Virus record (IMG/VR): IMGVR_UViG_3300045136_000478
Span: 1-34,281 of that record
From: a virus
Strand: one strand, 5' to 3'
Length of the DNA: 34,281 nt
Made by a program: the position numbers and the translations under genes. The notes beneath the pieces were generated by a model. It did not search any database and was not told the DNA's origin. It was given only the letters and a program-made list of their open reading frames with translations. Within the stretch, counting starts at the first letter, position 1, and every line of letters starts with the position of its first letter. Positions 14,379 through 22,261 of the stretch are shown here, piece after piece.

Positions 14379-14391
14379 GCGCGGGTCTCGA

Positions 14392-14742
14392 CTACCTGCT
14401 GGCGAGGCGGTTGAGCCGGTCGACGAGGCTGCGGCGAGCTTCCGCCCGGCCCTTCTCGAGGAACCGCAGCGGTGTGATTCCACGCCGGGTGCCGCGCGAC
14501 TGGAAGTGTGCGTACCAGGCGCGCGACCGGAACCCGCTGGAGAGCCCGCGTGGTGTCTCGATCACGGGGAGCAGCTCCATCTGCGCCATCAGACCCGTAC
14601 GCCGGCGCGTCTGGGCGACGGCGGAGGCCGTGCGGGCGCCGTCCTCGCATGCGGCGCGCAGGGCTACACGGGCGGCCTGCTCGAGCTCGCGCGCGAGCTC
14701 CTCGCCCCAGCCGGCGACGAGATCGACGCGCGCGCTGATCAT
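14392..14742 (-). CDS. Tail completion / HK97 gp10-like neck protein
   Basis: 116 residues from ATG 14742 (ATGA overlap upstream). A long N-terminal helix (WGEELARELEQAARVALRAA) leads into TRRRTGLMAQMELLP, then a WYAHFQSRGTRRG motif and FLEKGRAEARRSLVDRL. That order, with a central WY..F...GT..., is typical of HK97 gp10-like proteins of the head-tail interface. Confidence 0.75.
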   Translation of the reverse strand: MISARVDLVAGWGEELARELEQAARVALRAACEDGARTASAVAQTRRRTGLMAQMELLPVIETPRGLSSGFRSRAWYAHFQSRGTRRGITPLRFLEKGRAEARRSLVDRLNRLASR

Positions 14743-15161
14743 GCGAGCACCGCCGGGTTGTCCGCCCAGGCGGTGAGCGTGGCCTGGCAGCCCCACTCCT
14801 CGTAGTCGATCTCGACTCGCTGCAGACGCGTGTACCAGATGCCATCCGCGGTCGCGAGCGTGGTCTGCGCCGTCTGCAGCGCCTGCTCGAGCCGGAGCGC
14901 GAGCTCCTCGAGCGGTTCAGGATCGAGCGGAGCCTCGCCGCCCGTGGCAGGCACGACCTTCGGCCAGGCGCGCACGGCCAACCGGAGCTCCGCGACCTGC
15001 ACGTTCGCGGCCCGCTCGGCGAGCCCTGGGCTGAACACGGCGATGACGCTCAGATCCCGATGCTGCCCCGTCCTGTAGCCAGAGTAGACGACGAAGTCGG
15101 GGAACGCCTGCTCGAGGTGCTCGGCGACGGCGCGGCGCCAGGAGCTGAGCAGGTTCGCCAC
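14739..15161 (-). CDS. Tail terminator-like protein
   Basis: 140 residues from GTG 15161, directly after the upstream TGA. Its order, between the gp10-like protein and the head-tail connector, is that of a tail terminator. It has an N-terminal helix (WRRAVAEHLEQAFPDFVVYSG), beta strands (LSVIAVFSPG, AELRLAVRAW) and a final strand pair (YTRLQRVEIDYEEWGCQATL), fitting the small alpha/beta terminator fold that caps the tail. Confidence 0.65.
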   Translation of the reverse strand: MANLLSSWRRAVAEHLEQAFPDFVVYSGYRTGQHRDLSVIAVFSPGLAERAANVQVAELRLAVRAWPKVVPATGGEAPLDPEPLEELALRLEQALQTAQTTLATADGIWYTRLQRVEIDYEEWGCQATLTAWADNPAVLA

Positions 15162-15797
15162 TCACGGCCTCCGACGGTACGGCTGCAAGCGGTGGCGCAC
15201 CGAGACGGGCATGCCGCGCCCCGCGAAGATGGCCTCCGCCTCGGGGACGACCGTGTACCCCGCCTGCGAGCTCGAGGCGAACGTCCCCGGGTTGGCCGTG
15301 AGGTTCTTCACCCACTCGAGGCACGCGAGCTTCACGTCCTCCGGCACCTCCGGCATCCCCCAGGAGCCCGTCACCGATGCCTGCCAGCCGAAGCCCGGCT
15401 GCACGGGGGCAACGCTCGGCGGGATCGTCACGATCCCGAGGTACGTGCCTCCCGGGGCTCCCCCGACCGGCCGCAGCCGGTACTCGTCCGAGGAGAGCGA
15501 CTGTGGATCGGCGGTGTCGCTGTACAGCTCGACGCTCGTCGCGGCAACGAGGTCGTAGGGCGCGAGATCGATCCAGCCAACGACGGCACCGTCGAGGATC
15601 ATGCGTCGCAGCGTGAACGCACGCGTCGCCGTCCCGGCCGGCCGGAACTCGCGCTCGCAGTACGTCCAGATCGCGCTCGAGCAGAGGTTGACCGCGTCCA
15701 CGAGCAGTCCGTCCCGGGAGCCGTCGTTCTCGTCGCGCCAGCAGTACGAGCGCGCCTCCTCGAGGCTGACGAGCGCCCGAGAGCTGAGGTCGTTCAC
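15162..15797 (-). CDS. Head-tail connector (adaptor) protein
   Basis: 211 residues from GTG 15797, overlapping the upstream TGA. The opening SLEEARSYCWRDENDGSRDGLL and a helix AVNLCSSAIWTYCEREF are the pattern of HK97 gp6-like connectors, which sit under the portal. The middle (DLVAATSVELYSD, YRLRPVGG) is beta-rich, and a helix (EVPEDVKLACLEWVKNLT) follows. It is longer than the simplest gp6 proteins (about 110 residues), because of that inserted beta part. The frame continues upstream, but only as a shadow. Confidence 0.8.
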   Translation of the reverse strand: MNDLSSRALVSLEEARSYCWRDENDGSRDGLLVDAVNLCSSAIWTYCEREFRPAGTATRAFTLRRMILDGAVVGWIDLAPYDLVAATSVELYSDTADPQSLSSDEYRLRPVGGAPGGTYLGIVTIPPSVAPVQPGFGWQASVTGSWGMPEVPEDVKLACLEWVKNLTANPGTFASSSQAGYTVVPEAEAIFAGRGMPVSVRHRLQPYRRRP

Positions 15798-16111
15798 GCG
15801 AGCGCCTCGGCGTGCTCGACGACGAAGGAGACCTCCTCGGCGGCGTGCGCGGCTCCCGTGCCCTGGCAGTGGACGTACCAGGTTCCCTCGGCAGGCTCGA
15901 ACGTGAGTTCGTAGATGCCGGTCGAGGGGTGCGTCACCTCCGGATCCGTGCCGGCGATGTACGACGTCGGTGGCTCGAGCACCCCACCGATCCGTCGCCG
16001 CGCGGTGAAGGTGACGGCAGTGGGATCGGTCAGCACCCCCTCGTCGTCTGGCACGCGGAACTCGGCGTGGACGATGACCTGCGCGCCCTCCATGTAGACC
16101 TGCATGGCCAT
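15794..16111 (-). CDS. Beta-sandwich head/neck protein
   Basis: 105 residues from ATG 16111 (a second ATG at 16105 gives two residues fewer). It has alternating strands (GAQVIVHAEFRV, AVTFTARRRIGG, STGIYELTFEP, GTWYVHCQGTG, VSFVVEHAEAL) as in small Ig-like phage domains. It lies between the 18-residue-repeat protein and the connector. The stop codon of the upstream gene is part of the CGATAGG motif before its start. Confidence 0.65.
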   Translation of the reverse strand: MAMQVYMEGAQVIVHAEFRVPDDEGVLTDPTAVTFTARRRIGGVLEPPTSYIAGTDPEVTHPSTGIYELTFEPAEGTWYVHCQGTGAAHAAEEVSFVVEHAEALA

Positions 16112-16117
16112 GCCTCA

Positions 16118-16124
16118 CCTATCG
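16118..16124 (-). promoter_or_regulatory. Start-associated motif, copy 4
   Basis: The minus strand reads CGATAGGTGAGGC then ATG. The TAG inside the motif is the stop codon of the 18-residue-repeat gene, so element and stop are merged. The spacing is one base shorter than the consensus. Confidence 0.6.
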
Positions 16125-17549
16125 GTCGCAGGCGAGGAGCTCGAGCTCGACGTCTGCCGCAGCCGCCTGTCGGAGGACGATGGTCGAGGCGGGTCTCGAT
16201 TCGAGCCGAAGCCGGGCCGCACCGCTCACGCTCGTCGCTTGCGCAGCGGGCGTGCGCAATCCGAGGCTGACGAGGGCCGCAGGTGTGTGCGTGAGCGCGA
16301 GACAGGCACGGATCGTGACCCCCAGCTCGCGCGGCGCTCTTCCCGCGGCGATCGCTCCCCCGATCACGATCCCGACCGAAGCCGAGCCGCTCGTGCCACC
16401 CGCCAGGAGCCCGCTCGCTGATGCGGTGACGACCGCGCTCGGTGAGGTGCCGGCCGCTGCTGCCGCTCCGCCGGGCACGACGATCAGAGAGCCCGGGGAG
16501 TAGCCTCCCGCCGAGGCGCCACCGGGTGTGGGCGTCTCGGTCGTGCCGCTCTCGGCGTTCGGCGGGTACCCGCCGGCGGTCGCGCCACCTGGCACTGCGG
16601 CGACGACGGCTCCCGAGGGCGTGCCGGCAGCGAGCGCGCCGCCTGCCTGCGCCGTGACGACGGGAGCGGGAGCTACCCCCTGGGCCTGCGCGCCTCCGAT
16701 CCCGACCGTGGTCGCGGGCTGCGGGCTCTGTCCTTCGGCCGTGGCGCCGCCGATCTGCACTGGCGTCGCCGAGGTCGGCGCGACACCCTGCGCGACCGCT
16801 CCTCCGGCCTGCATAGAGGTCGAGACGGTCGGGCTCCGACCCTGAGCCAGCGCCCCACCCGCCTGCGCCGTGACTGTGATCGTGGGTTCGCGCCCTTGCG
16901 CGGTCGCAGCGCCAGCCTGGGCGGCCGCGACCGCGCTCGGGGAGACGCCGCCGGCGATCGCTCCGCCGGGCGTGGGCGTCTCCCTCGTGCCCTCGCTCGC
17001 GGTCGGCGCATTGCCGGCGGCGAGCGCGCCGCCGGGCGAGAGCGTGACGACCGCGCCGGCTTCGACCCCGGCCCCGAGCGCAGCTCCCGGCTGAGCCGTT
17101 GCAGCGACGCCGGGAGAGAGCCCCTGGCCGACTGCACCGCCAGTAGCGACGGCGACAACGGGACCGGGTGACGCTCCCTGAGCGGAAGCTCCTCCGGGCT
17201 GCGCACCTGCGGCCGCAGCGGGCGCGAGGCCCTGGGCGAGCGCGCCACCCGGCGAAAGGGCGACGGTCGGCTGCGGCGTCTGACCCTGGGCGAGCGCGCC
17301 GCCGGCCGGCACTGCGGTGGAGAACGTGGGCCCGAAGCCCCCGGCGATAGCTCCTCCGGGCGCGACGGCGGCGGCAGGCTGCGGCGAGACGCCTGCCGCA
17401 GGCGCCCCGCCCGGGGCTGCCCCCACGATCGCGACCGGCGCGAAACCACCGGCGAGCGCGCCCCCGGGCGGGACGGTGGGAGGCCCTGCCTTCGTCCCGA
17501 CCCATGCTCGCCGCCGGGCGAGTGTCCAGCGGCGCCGGTAGACCCCCAT
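16119..17549 (-). CDS. Gly/Ala/Pro 18-residue-repeat protein
   Basis: 476 residues from ATG 17549 with GGAGG 6 nt upstream. After a short basic leader (YRRRWTLARRRAW), residues 29 to about 407 are about 20 tandem repeats of 18 residues with consensus GGAxAxGxxPxxxxxxxP. Two 22-residue variants carry the same ETPTP insert. A non-repetitive beta-rich end of about 70 residues follows (TIRACLALTHTPAALVSLGL). The repeats contain almost no charged or aromatic residues. A regular A-x-A-x-G pattern every 18 residues fits a beta-solenoid or polyproline-like rod. Located between the capsid-accessory genes and the connectors, it may be a head or neck fibre. I do not recognise the family. Confidence 0.7.
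   Translation of the reverse strand: MGVYRRRWTLARRRAWVGTKAGPPTVPPGGALAGGFAPVAIVGAAPGGAPAAGVSPQPAAAVAPGGAIAGGFGPTFSTAVPAGGALAQGQTPQPTVALSPGGALAQGLAPAAAAGAQPGGASAQGASPGPVVAVATGGAVGQGLSPGVAATAQPGAALGAGVEAGAVVTLSPGGALAAGNAPTASEGTRETPTPGGAIAGGVSPSAVAAAQAGAATAQGREPTITVTAQAGGALAQGRSPTVSTSMQAGGAVAQGVAPTSATPVQIGGATAEGQSPQPATTVGIGGAQAQGVAPAPVVTAQAGGALAAGTPSGAVVAAVPGGATAGGYPPNAESGTTETPTPGGASAGGYSPGSLIVVPGGAAAAAGTSPSAVVTASASGLLAGGTSGSASVGIVIGGAIAAGRAPRELGVTIRACLALTHTPAALVSLGLRTPAAQATSVSGAARLRLESRPASTIVLRQAAAADVELELLACDR
16359..17465. repeat. About 20 tandem 54-bp units
   Basis: Each unit codes for 18 residues beginning GGA and carrying P at position 10. The protein repeat is far more regular than the DNA repeat, so the array is old or under protein-level selection rather than freshly amplified. 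Confidence 0.75.
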
Positions 17550-17558
17550 CGGGGCCTC

Positions 17559-18053
17559 CTACGGCAGCTCGCGCACGTACGCGGTGCCGCTCAGATTGAC
17601 CGCATCCGCGGGGGCGAGGTTGAGCCGGACGACGAGAGCCTCGGCGTTCGCGACCAGGAGCCTGTGCTCGGGCGGCGGCATCCACACGTACGGGACGCGC
17701 ACGTTCAGCCCGTCGGCGTGCAGCGTCACGGGGGTGCCGGAGGTCGTCGCGACCGTCGTGTCGTTCGTGCGCGCGGTAAAGCCGGCCGCGGAGTCGTTGA
17801 CGAGCACGGGCCGCGGCGTCGCGGCCGAGCCGCCGGAGCCGGCGGTCACCGTCGCCGGCAGCCGGATCATCTCGACCCGGAGTAGCTCCTCCTGCGCGTC
17901 GCCTGCATCGGCTGTCCCGCCGACGTTCGCGAGGTAGACGGCTTCGAGCACGCACACCTTGTCCGCGGCCGGCTTGCAGTAGAAGAGATCCTGCACGGCG
18001 CTCACCGAGACGGCGGTGAAGGTGACGGTGTACAGGCGCCCGTGTCCGATCAT
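17559..18053 (-). CDS. Head-region beta-sandwich protein
   Basis: 164 residues, ATG 18053, with GGTGAGGAC just upstream. It is beta-rich throughout (GRLYTVTFTAVSVSAVQDLF, KVCVLEAVYLANVGGT, LLRVEMIRLPATV, NVRVPYVWMPPPEHRLLV, EALVVRLNLAPAD). It resembles small capsid decoration or spike-base proteins annotated in actinophages. It sits between two repeat proteins and may anchor one of them. Function inferred from position. Confidence 0.6.
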   Translation of the reverse strand: MIGHGRLYTVTFTAVSVSAVQDLFYCKPAADKVCVLEAVYLANVGGTADAGDAQEELLRVEMIRLPATVTAGSGGSAATPRPVLVNDSAAGFTARTNDTTVATTSGTPVTLHADGLNVRVPYVWMPPPEHRLLVANAEALVVRLNLAPADAVNLSGTAYVRELP

Positions 18054-18065
18054 CGTGTCCTCACC

Positions 18066-19445
18066 TCACATCCGTAGGAGAGTGTTGCGCGTGACCCGGC
18101 GGTCGGCGTAGACGAGACTGCGAGGGGGCGTGTAGTCCACCTCCAGGTAGCAGTAGTCGAGGTTGCCCGTCATCGCGGTGCTCGTCGAGCCCTTCGTCAC
18201 GCGGATGCGCGCCTCGATCGTGTCGCTCGTCTGCGCCGAGCGGAGCTGCGCGAGGGTGGGGGTGGGCGAGAAGGTCGCCTCGCCTGCCTCCTCGGTCGTC
18301 GTCGTCTTGACGGTCTCCGTGCCCGCGTTCGCGTTCCCGACGCGCGGCTGGAGACCCAGCGCGCCGCCGGTGACGGACGCCGTCATCCCCCACTCGACCT
18401 TGACCTTGACCGAGTTGATCGTCGAGCCATCGGGGATGCCCGGATCGCTGATGGTATGCAGTAGGGTGCCACTGTTCCCTACTGCTACCCAGGTCCCGTT
18501 GCCGTAGCCGACTCCGTTGAGCGACGGCGTGCTGTGCTCGTTTCTCGTCCACGCGCCCGTAGGGTCGGTGGCGTAGCGCAGCGCGCCGCTGAAGCCCACC
18601 GCCACCCAGGTTCCGCCGCCGTAGGCGACTCCGTAGAACGTTGTGGTGCCCTGAGGGTTGCTCGTCCACGCGCCCGTGGGATCGGTGGCGTAGCGCAGCG
18701 CGCCACTCCCACCTACCGCTACCCAGGTTCCGCCGCCGTAGGCGACGGACTCGAACGTCGTGGTGCCCTGAGGGTTGCTCGTCCACGCGCCCGTAGGGTC
18801 GGTGGCGTAGCGCAGCGCGCCGCTGAAGCCCACCGCCACCCAGGTTCCGCCGCCGTAGGCGACGCCCAGGAAGCCCGTCGTGCCCTGCGGGTTCGAGGTC
18901 CACGTCCCCGTGGGATCGGTGGTGTGGTACAGCGTGCCGCTGTCTCCCACCGCCACCCAGGTTCCGCCGCCGTAGGCGACTCCGTAGAACGTTGTGGTGC
19001 CCTGAGGGTTGCTCGTCCACGCGCCCGTAGGGTCGGTGGCGTGATACAGCGTGCCACCCTGGCCCACTGCCACCCATACGCCGTTTCCATAGGCGACTCC
19101 GTCGAACGACGCCGTGCCCTGAGGGTTCGAGGTCCACGTCCCCGTGGGATCGGTGGTGTGGTACAGGGCTCCACTACCACCCACGGCTACCCAGGTCCCG
19201 TTGCCGTAGGCGACGCCCAGGAAGCCCGCCGTGCCCTGCGGGTTCGACGTCCATGCGCCACCGACGAGCGGAAATGCCTCCGTCGTGATGTCGGGGAACC
19301 CGAAGTCCCCGCTCAGCGTCGCGTTCTTCGCGCTCGCGAGCGTCGCGTACACGTTGTCGCCTCTCAGCGCGTACGCGTTCTGCGGGTTCGTCCACCCCGT
19401 CGCGACGACGGTGTGACGGTTCGCGGGACGGCGCGTGATCGGCAC
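18066..19445 (-). CDS. Structural protein with inserted seven-repeat beta-propeller
   Basis: 459 residues from GTG 19445, directly after a TAG. Residues 1-62 (ATGWTNPQNAYALRGDNVYA, then GDFGFPDITT) and residues about 338-459 (IPDGSTINSVKVKVEWG, FSPTPTLAQLRSAQTSDTIE, LDYCYLEVDYTPP) read as the two halves of one beta-sandwich. Between them are seven 39-residue repeats with consensus WTSNPQGTTTF-GVAYGGGTWV, then AVGGSGALRYATDPTGA. The TDPTGxW turn resembles the Asp-box of BNR propellers, and seven units match a seven-bladed propeller. The repeats may bind a glycan or another ligand. It lies downstream of the major capsid gene, so a head-surface role is likely but not shown. Confidence 0.75.
   Translation of the reverse strand: MPITRRPANRHTVVATGWTNPQNAYALRGDNVYATLASAKNATLSGDFGFPDITTEAFPLVGGAWTSNPQGTAGFLGVAYGNGTWVAVGGSGALYHTTDPTGTWTSNPQGTASFDGVAYGNGVWVAVGQGGTLYHATDPTGAWTSNPQGTTTFYGVAYGGGTWVAVGDSGTLYHTTDPTGTWTSNPQGTTGFLGVAYGGGTWVAVGFSGALRYATDPTGAWTSNPQGTTTFESVAYGGGTWVAVGGSGALRYATDPTGAWTSNPQGTTTFYGVAYGGGTWVAVGFSGALRYATDPTGAWTRNEHSTPSLNGVGYGNGTWVAVGNSGTLLHTISDPGIPDGSTINSVKVKVEWGMTASVTGGALGLQPRVGNANAGTETVKTTTTEEAGEATFSPTPTLAQLRSAQTSDTIEARIRVTKGSTSTAMTGNLDYCYLEVDYTPPRSLVYADRRVTRNTLLRM
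18435..19253. repeat. Seven 117-bp tandem repeats
   Basis: Seven in-frame units of 117 bp code for the propeller blades. Several differ at only a few bases over long stretches, for example those around 18558 and 18792. The near-identity points to recent duplication or gene conversion; the seventh unit (nearest 18435) and the two outermost at the other end are the most diverged. Confidence 0.85.
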
Positions 19446-19727
19446 CTACATCGCCTCCGGGCGCGAGATCGCGCCCTGTCCGAGCAGCTCGACGAGGCCG
19501 CTCGCGCGCGCCGGGTGGTAGCCGACCGAGACGACGACCGGGCCGAGGTGTAGGTCGAGGTACGGCCCGTACGGGCCGTGGTCGCCCTGGCGGTGGCAGG
19601 GGTCGAGGTGCAGCCCGAGCGACAGCGTGCCGTCGAACCGCCACTGGACGAGCCAGCAGGGGCCGTACCACAGGCCCCAGGCCGGACCTAGGTGGTGTCG
19701 ATGAAGAGGATGCCCGCCGGATCCCAT
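19446..19727 (-). CDS. Small protein with HLDPC..GDHGPYGPYLDLHLG motif
   Basis: 93 residues if it starts at ATG 19727, overlapping the end of the upstream gene by 40 nt; no later ATG, GTG or TTG is in frame before the conserved part. The core (GLHLDPCHRQGDHGPYGPYL, then DLHLGPVVVSVGYHPAR) is a pattern I have seen in short phage proteins of unknown role. It touches the propeller gene start (TAG then GTG). His and Asp residues could bind a metal, but nothing proves this. Confidence 0.6.
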   Translation of the reverse strand: MGSGGHPLHRHHLGPAWGLWYGPCWLVQWRFDGTLSLGLHLDPCHRQGDHGPYGPYLDLHLGPVVVSVGYHPARASGLVELLGQGAISRPEAM

Positions 19728-20137
19728 TGCAGCGTGTACGGGGTGGACACGGTCTGGTCGGAGTCCCAGGCGAGCAGCGCGTACAACGGGTCGGTGGAAG
19801 AGGCCCCGCCCGTGTCGATCCACATGACCCCGTAGCGCCAGGTCTTCGACGCGGTGAATGTCCAGGTCACGTCGGCCGCGTCCCAGCGCACCTGGTCGGA
19901 CGCCGAGTCGTAGGTGATCGTCTTCGAGCTGAGCGTCTCCCCGCCTGCCGTGTACCCGGATCCGGCGCTGATCTCGTTGGTGGCGTCGTTGAAGAAGTCG
20001 TCCGTGTCGCGGTTCGGCGTGTAGGACGACGTGTGCAGCGAGAGCTTCACCGTGCCCGACAGGTAGTTGACGTCCGAGCCGACCTGCTCGGCGATCTTCT
20101 CCATCGTCAGCCCGTAGAAGGAGACCGTGATGGCCAT
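19688..20137 (-). CDS. Phage structural protein, tail or head accessory
   Basis: 149 residues, ATG 20137 with AGGAG upstream. It has the pattern of a common small phage structural protein: VNYLSGTVKLSLHTSSYTPN, then a DATNEI segment, GYTAGGETLSSKTITYD, VRWDAADVTWTFTASKTWRY and PLYALLAWDSDQTV. Such proteins appear in the head-accessory region of many siphoviruses. The role is unknown; a virion surface or neck location is likely. Confidence 0.7.
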   Translation of the reverse strand: MAITVSFYGLTMEKIAEQVGSDVNYLSGTVKLSLHTSSYTPNRDTDDFFNDATNEISAGSGYTAGGETLSSKTITYDSASDQVRWDAADVTWTFTASKTWRYGVMWIDTGGASSTDPLYALLAWDSDQTVSTPYTLQWDPAGILFIDTT

Positions 20138-20140
20138 GGC

Positions 20141-20401
20141 TCAGCTCCTCGCCTTCTCAATGCGGTAGGGACGACTCTGGATGTGCGTGTGGTAGCGCGC
20201 TCGCTCGGCCCCCGAGAGCACGCGCTGCTCGCGCAGCTTCCGCTCGAGCGCGAGGAACTCCTCGGGGGAGAGGGCGTACGCGGTCCGCCGCTGCTCCTGC
20301 GCCTCGACGATCGCGACCGCCTCGTCGAGCGACTCGGCGGCGACCGAGACGGCGCGGAACTCGCTCGTTCTCGGATCCTTCAGGCGGAGACGGACGGTCA
20401 T
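20141..20401 (-). CDS. Hypothetical structural-region protein, 86 residues
   Basis: ATG 20401 overlaps the upstream TGA (ATGA). The start has a short beta part (TVRLRLKDPRTSEFRAVSV), then helices (SLDEAVAIVEAQEQRRTAYA, FLALERKLREQRVL). The CGATAGG motif lies 8 nt before its start. No family recognised. Confidence 0.65.
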   Translation of the reverse strand: MTVRLRLKDPRTSEFRAVSVAAESLDEAVAIVEAQEQRRTAYALSPEEFLALERKLREQRVLSGAERARYHTHIQSRPYRIEKARS

Positions 20402-20562
20402 CGCCCTGACCTATCGGCGCCTCGCTCCTCGCGCCAGAGGCGTCCGCGCAGACGGTCGAGGGCCTGGAGATCGCGCCAGGGCCGCCGACGCCGCTTGCGC
20501 CCCGGGGAGGGGGCGGAGGAACCGGTTCCTCCGCCCCTTGTGCGCTGAGTGGGTGCTGCCAT
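20398..20562 (-). CDS. Possible 54-residue basic protein
   Basis: ATG 20562 to a TGA that overlaps the next ATG. It is very basic (GRKRRRRPWRDLQALDRLRG, RLWREERG). It fills what would otherwise be a 180-nt gap, and the junction is of the NTGA kind. The CGATAGG motif of the next gene lies inside its last codons. A DNA-binding or capsid-internal role would fit the charge; this is not shown. Confidence 0.5.
   Translation of the reverse strand: MAAPTQRTRGGGTGSSAPSPGRKRRRRPWRDLQALDRLRGRLWREERGADRSGR
20410..20416 (-). promoter_or_regulatory. Start-associated motif, copy 5
   Basis: The minus strand reads CGATAGGTCAGGGC, G, ATG. It precedes the 86-residue gene and overlaps the end of the small basic reading frame. 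Confidence 0.65.
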
Positions 20563-20581
20563 CCCCGGGGTACCTCAGCCC

Positions 20582-20824
20582 TCAGTCTTCTGCCGGGGCG
20601 GTCTTGGCCTTCCGCACACGCGCGAGCTCGGCCCTGCACTGCTTGATCCGATCCTGGATCTGGGCAGCGGCCTCCTTCGCGTCGATGCGGCCGTCGAGGA
20701 GCAGCGGGTCCATGCGAGCGGACTCGATTCGCTTGATCCGCGCCTCGTAGCCCGCGATCTCGTCCTCGAGCGCTGCCGCGTAGGCTGCCACCCGCTCCTT
20801 GGTCGCTTCGGTCGTGTGGTACAT
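20582..20824 (-). CDS. Small helical head-region protein
   Basis: 80 residues from ATG 20824, with a strong GGAGGAGG site just upstream. It is nearly all helix (TKERVAAYAAALEDEIAGYE, RIKRIESARMDP, KEAAAQIQDRIKQCRAELAR) and begins 9 nt after the major capsid gene. The frame stays open far upstream, but only as a shadow of the capsid gene. It may be a capsid accessory or a head-completion helper. Confidence 0.7.
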   Translation of the reverse strand: MYHTTEATKERVAAYAAALEDEIAGYEARIKRIESARMDPLLLDGRIDAKEAAAQIQDRIKQCRAELARVRKAKTAPAED

Positions 20825-20832
20825 GCCTCCTC

Positions 20833-22260
20833 CTAGAAGCTCGGCGCGACGAGTCCGGTGCCGCCGATGACCGAGGTCGCCGCCGGGTAGCGGCCACCGG
20901 TGAAGGCCACCTCGCCCCAGACCGCGAGCCTGACTGACTGCGGGGCGTTCGCCTGCTCGAACGTGAAGGTCCGCGGCCCGCCCGCCGGGTCGAGCCACAG
21001 ACGGTGGTCCTGCGGGCGGGTGACGATCACGACGTCCTCGTTCGTGCCGGCCCCGAGGTTCGTCGGGATGTTGTTGTCGGTCACGACGGGGAGCCCCTGG
21101 ATCGTGCCGACCACCGCCCCGTACTCGGGCGCGTCCCCGACCGCGAGCGCGTTGAACGGACCCTGCGCGTTCGGAACGGCGAGCGGCCTGCCGGCCGAGT
21201 CGAGCGTGCCCATGATCCACTCCCAGCGCCGCCCGTGCATGAGCGCGAGCAGCGGAGGCGCGTGCCGGTTGGTGACGATGCCCTCCTTGGCGCCGGCGAA
21301 CTTCGGGTAGAACTCGCCGACGGTCGGAGAGGCGTCCGTGTAGGTGATCGAGTTGATCCCCGCCACCGAGCGGAGGCCGAGCACGGTGCCCGCGGTGCCG
21401 TCGGCGTTCAGGCATGCCGCGTCCACCTTCGTCCACCAGTCGGCGATCAGATCGGCGAAGATCGTGTCGACCGCGTCCCGCGAGCGCTCGACCGCCTGCC
21501 GGGAGAGGTCGTTCTGCCCGGGGTACTGGCGGATCGGGACCGACATGAGCGTGTCGTCGAAGTCGGTCTCCTGGACGGCCGCGTTCTCGGCGGCCTGCGC
21601 GGCGACCGCCGTCCCGGTCGTGCCCCGCGGGATGTTGATCACCATGCCCTCCTCGGGCAGGTTGCGGCGCACGCCGGCGAGCGCTGCGAGGAACGGCGCG
21701 CCCGCCCGAGCGAGCGGGGCGTACTCGTCCACGAGGTACTGCGGGATCGTGAACCCGGAGAGCGCCCCGGTGCCCACGTCCCGCATCTCGCGCCCGAACC
21801 GCTCCCGGTACACGTCGGCCATCTGCCGCTCGTGCTGGACGAGCCGCTCGGCCGCGTCGGAGCGGTGCGCGAACTGCACGGCGTACACGTCGCGGGCGAA
21901 GTCGGCGAACGAGTGCCGGTCGGGCCGGTAGACGAGCTCGGCCCGGGCCCCGCCGCGCGGCGTCGGCTCCGGCCGGCGCCGGTCGGGCTCGGGGATGGCC
22001 GCCCGCCGCTCTTCTGCCTCCAGGTTCCCCTGGATGCGGGCGTACTCGGCGTGCGCGTCCTCGAGCGCCTGTCCCGTCGTCTCGAGTTCCTCGGCAAGCG
22101 TCCGCGCGGTCTCCGCGTACGCGGCCCGCTCGGCCTCGTCGGTCGGCTCGTCGCCGAGCTCGGCGATGCGGGCCCGAACGGCCTCCCATGCCTCCCGGGC
22201 GGCTCGCAGCGCGGCCTCGGCCGCGTCGCGCTGACGCGTCAACAGGTCGATGGTCTCCAT
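20833..22260 (-). CDS. Major capsid protein, HK97 type
   Basis: 475 residues. Residues 1-95 are a charged coiled coil (the delta scaffold domain: RQRDAAEAALRAAREAWEAV, LEETGQALE-type segments). A proline/arginine-rich stretch follows, then the HK97 fold from about residue 115 (FADFARDVYAVQFA, GFTIPQYLVDEYAPLARAG, GMVINIPRGTTGTAV, LPVVTDNNIPTNLG, FEQANAPQSVRLAVWGEVAF). It follows the prohead protease, which would remove the delta domain during maturation. Its ATG lies 1 nt after the protease stop. Confidence 0.93.
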   Translation of the reverse strand: METIDLLTRQRDAAEAALRAAREAWEAVRARIAELGDEPTDEAERAAYAETARTLAEELETTGQALEDAHAEYARIQGNLEAEERRAAIPEPDRRRPEPTPRGGARAELVYRPDRHSFADFARDVYAVQFAHRSDAAERLVQHERQMADVYRERFGREMRDVGTGALSGFTIPQYLVDEYAPLARAGAPFLAALAGVRRNLPEEGMVINIPRGTTGTAVAAQAAENAAVQETDFDDTLMSVPIRQYPGQNDLSRQAVERSRDAVDTIFADLIADWWTKVDAACLNADGTAGTVLGLRSVAGINSITYTDASPTVGEFYPKFAGAKEGIVTNRHAPPLLALMHGRRWEWIMGTLDSAGRPLAVPNAQGPFNALAVGDAPEYGAVVGTIQGLPVVTDNNIPTNLGAGTNEDVVIVTRPQDHRLWLDPAGGPRTFTFEQANAPQSVRLAVWGEVAFTGGRYPAATSVIGGTGLVAPSF

Positions 22261-22261
22261 C

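Noticed and set aside
16030-17955. Leftward 641-residue Arg-rich frame
   Set aside because: It is out of frame with the 18-residue-repeat gene and crosses several clean gene boundaries; the composition is that of a shadow.
18435-19253. Diversity-generating retroelement variable region
   Set aside because: The near-identical repeats recall a variable region, but there is no reverse transcriptase gene and no template repeat in the window.
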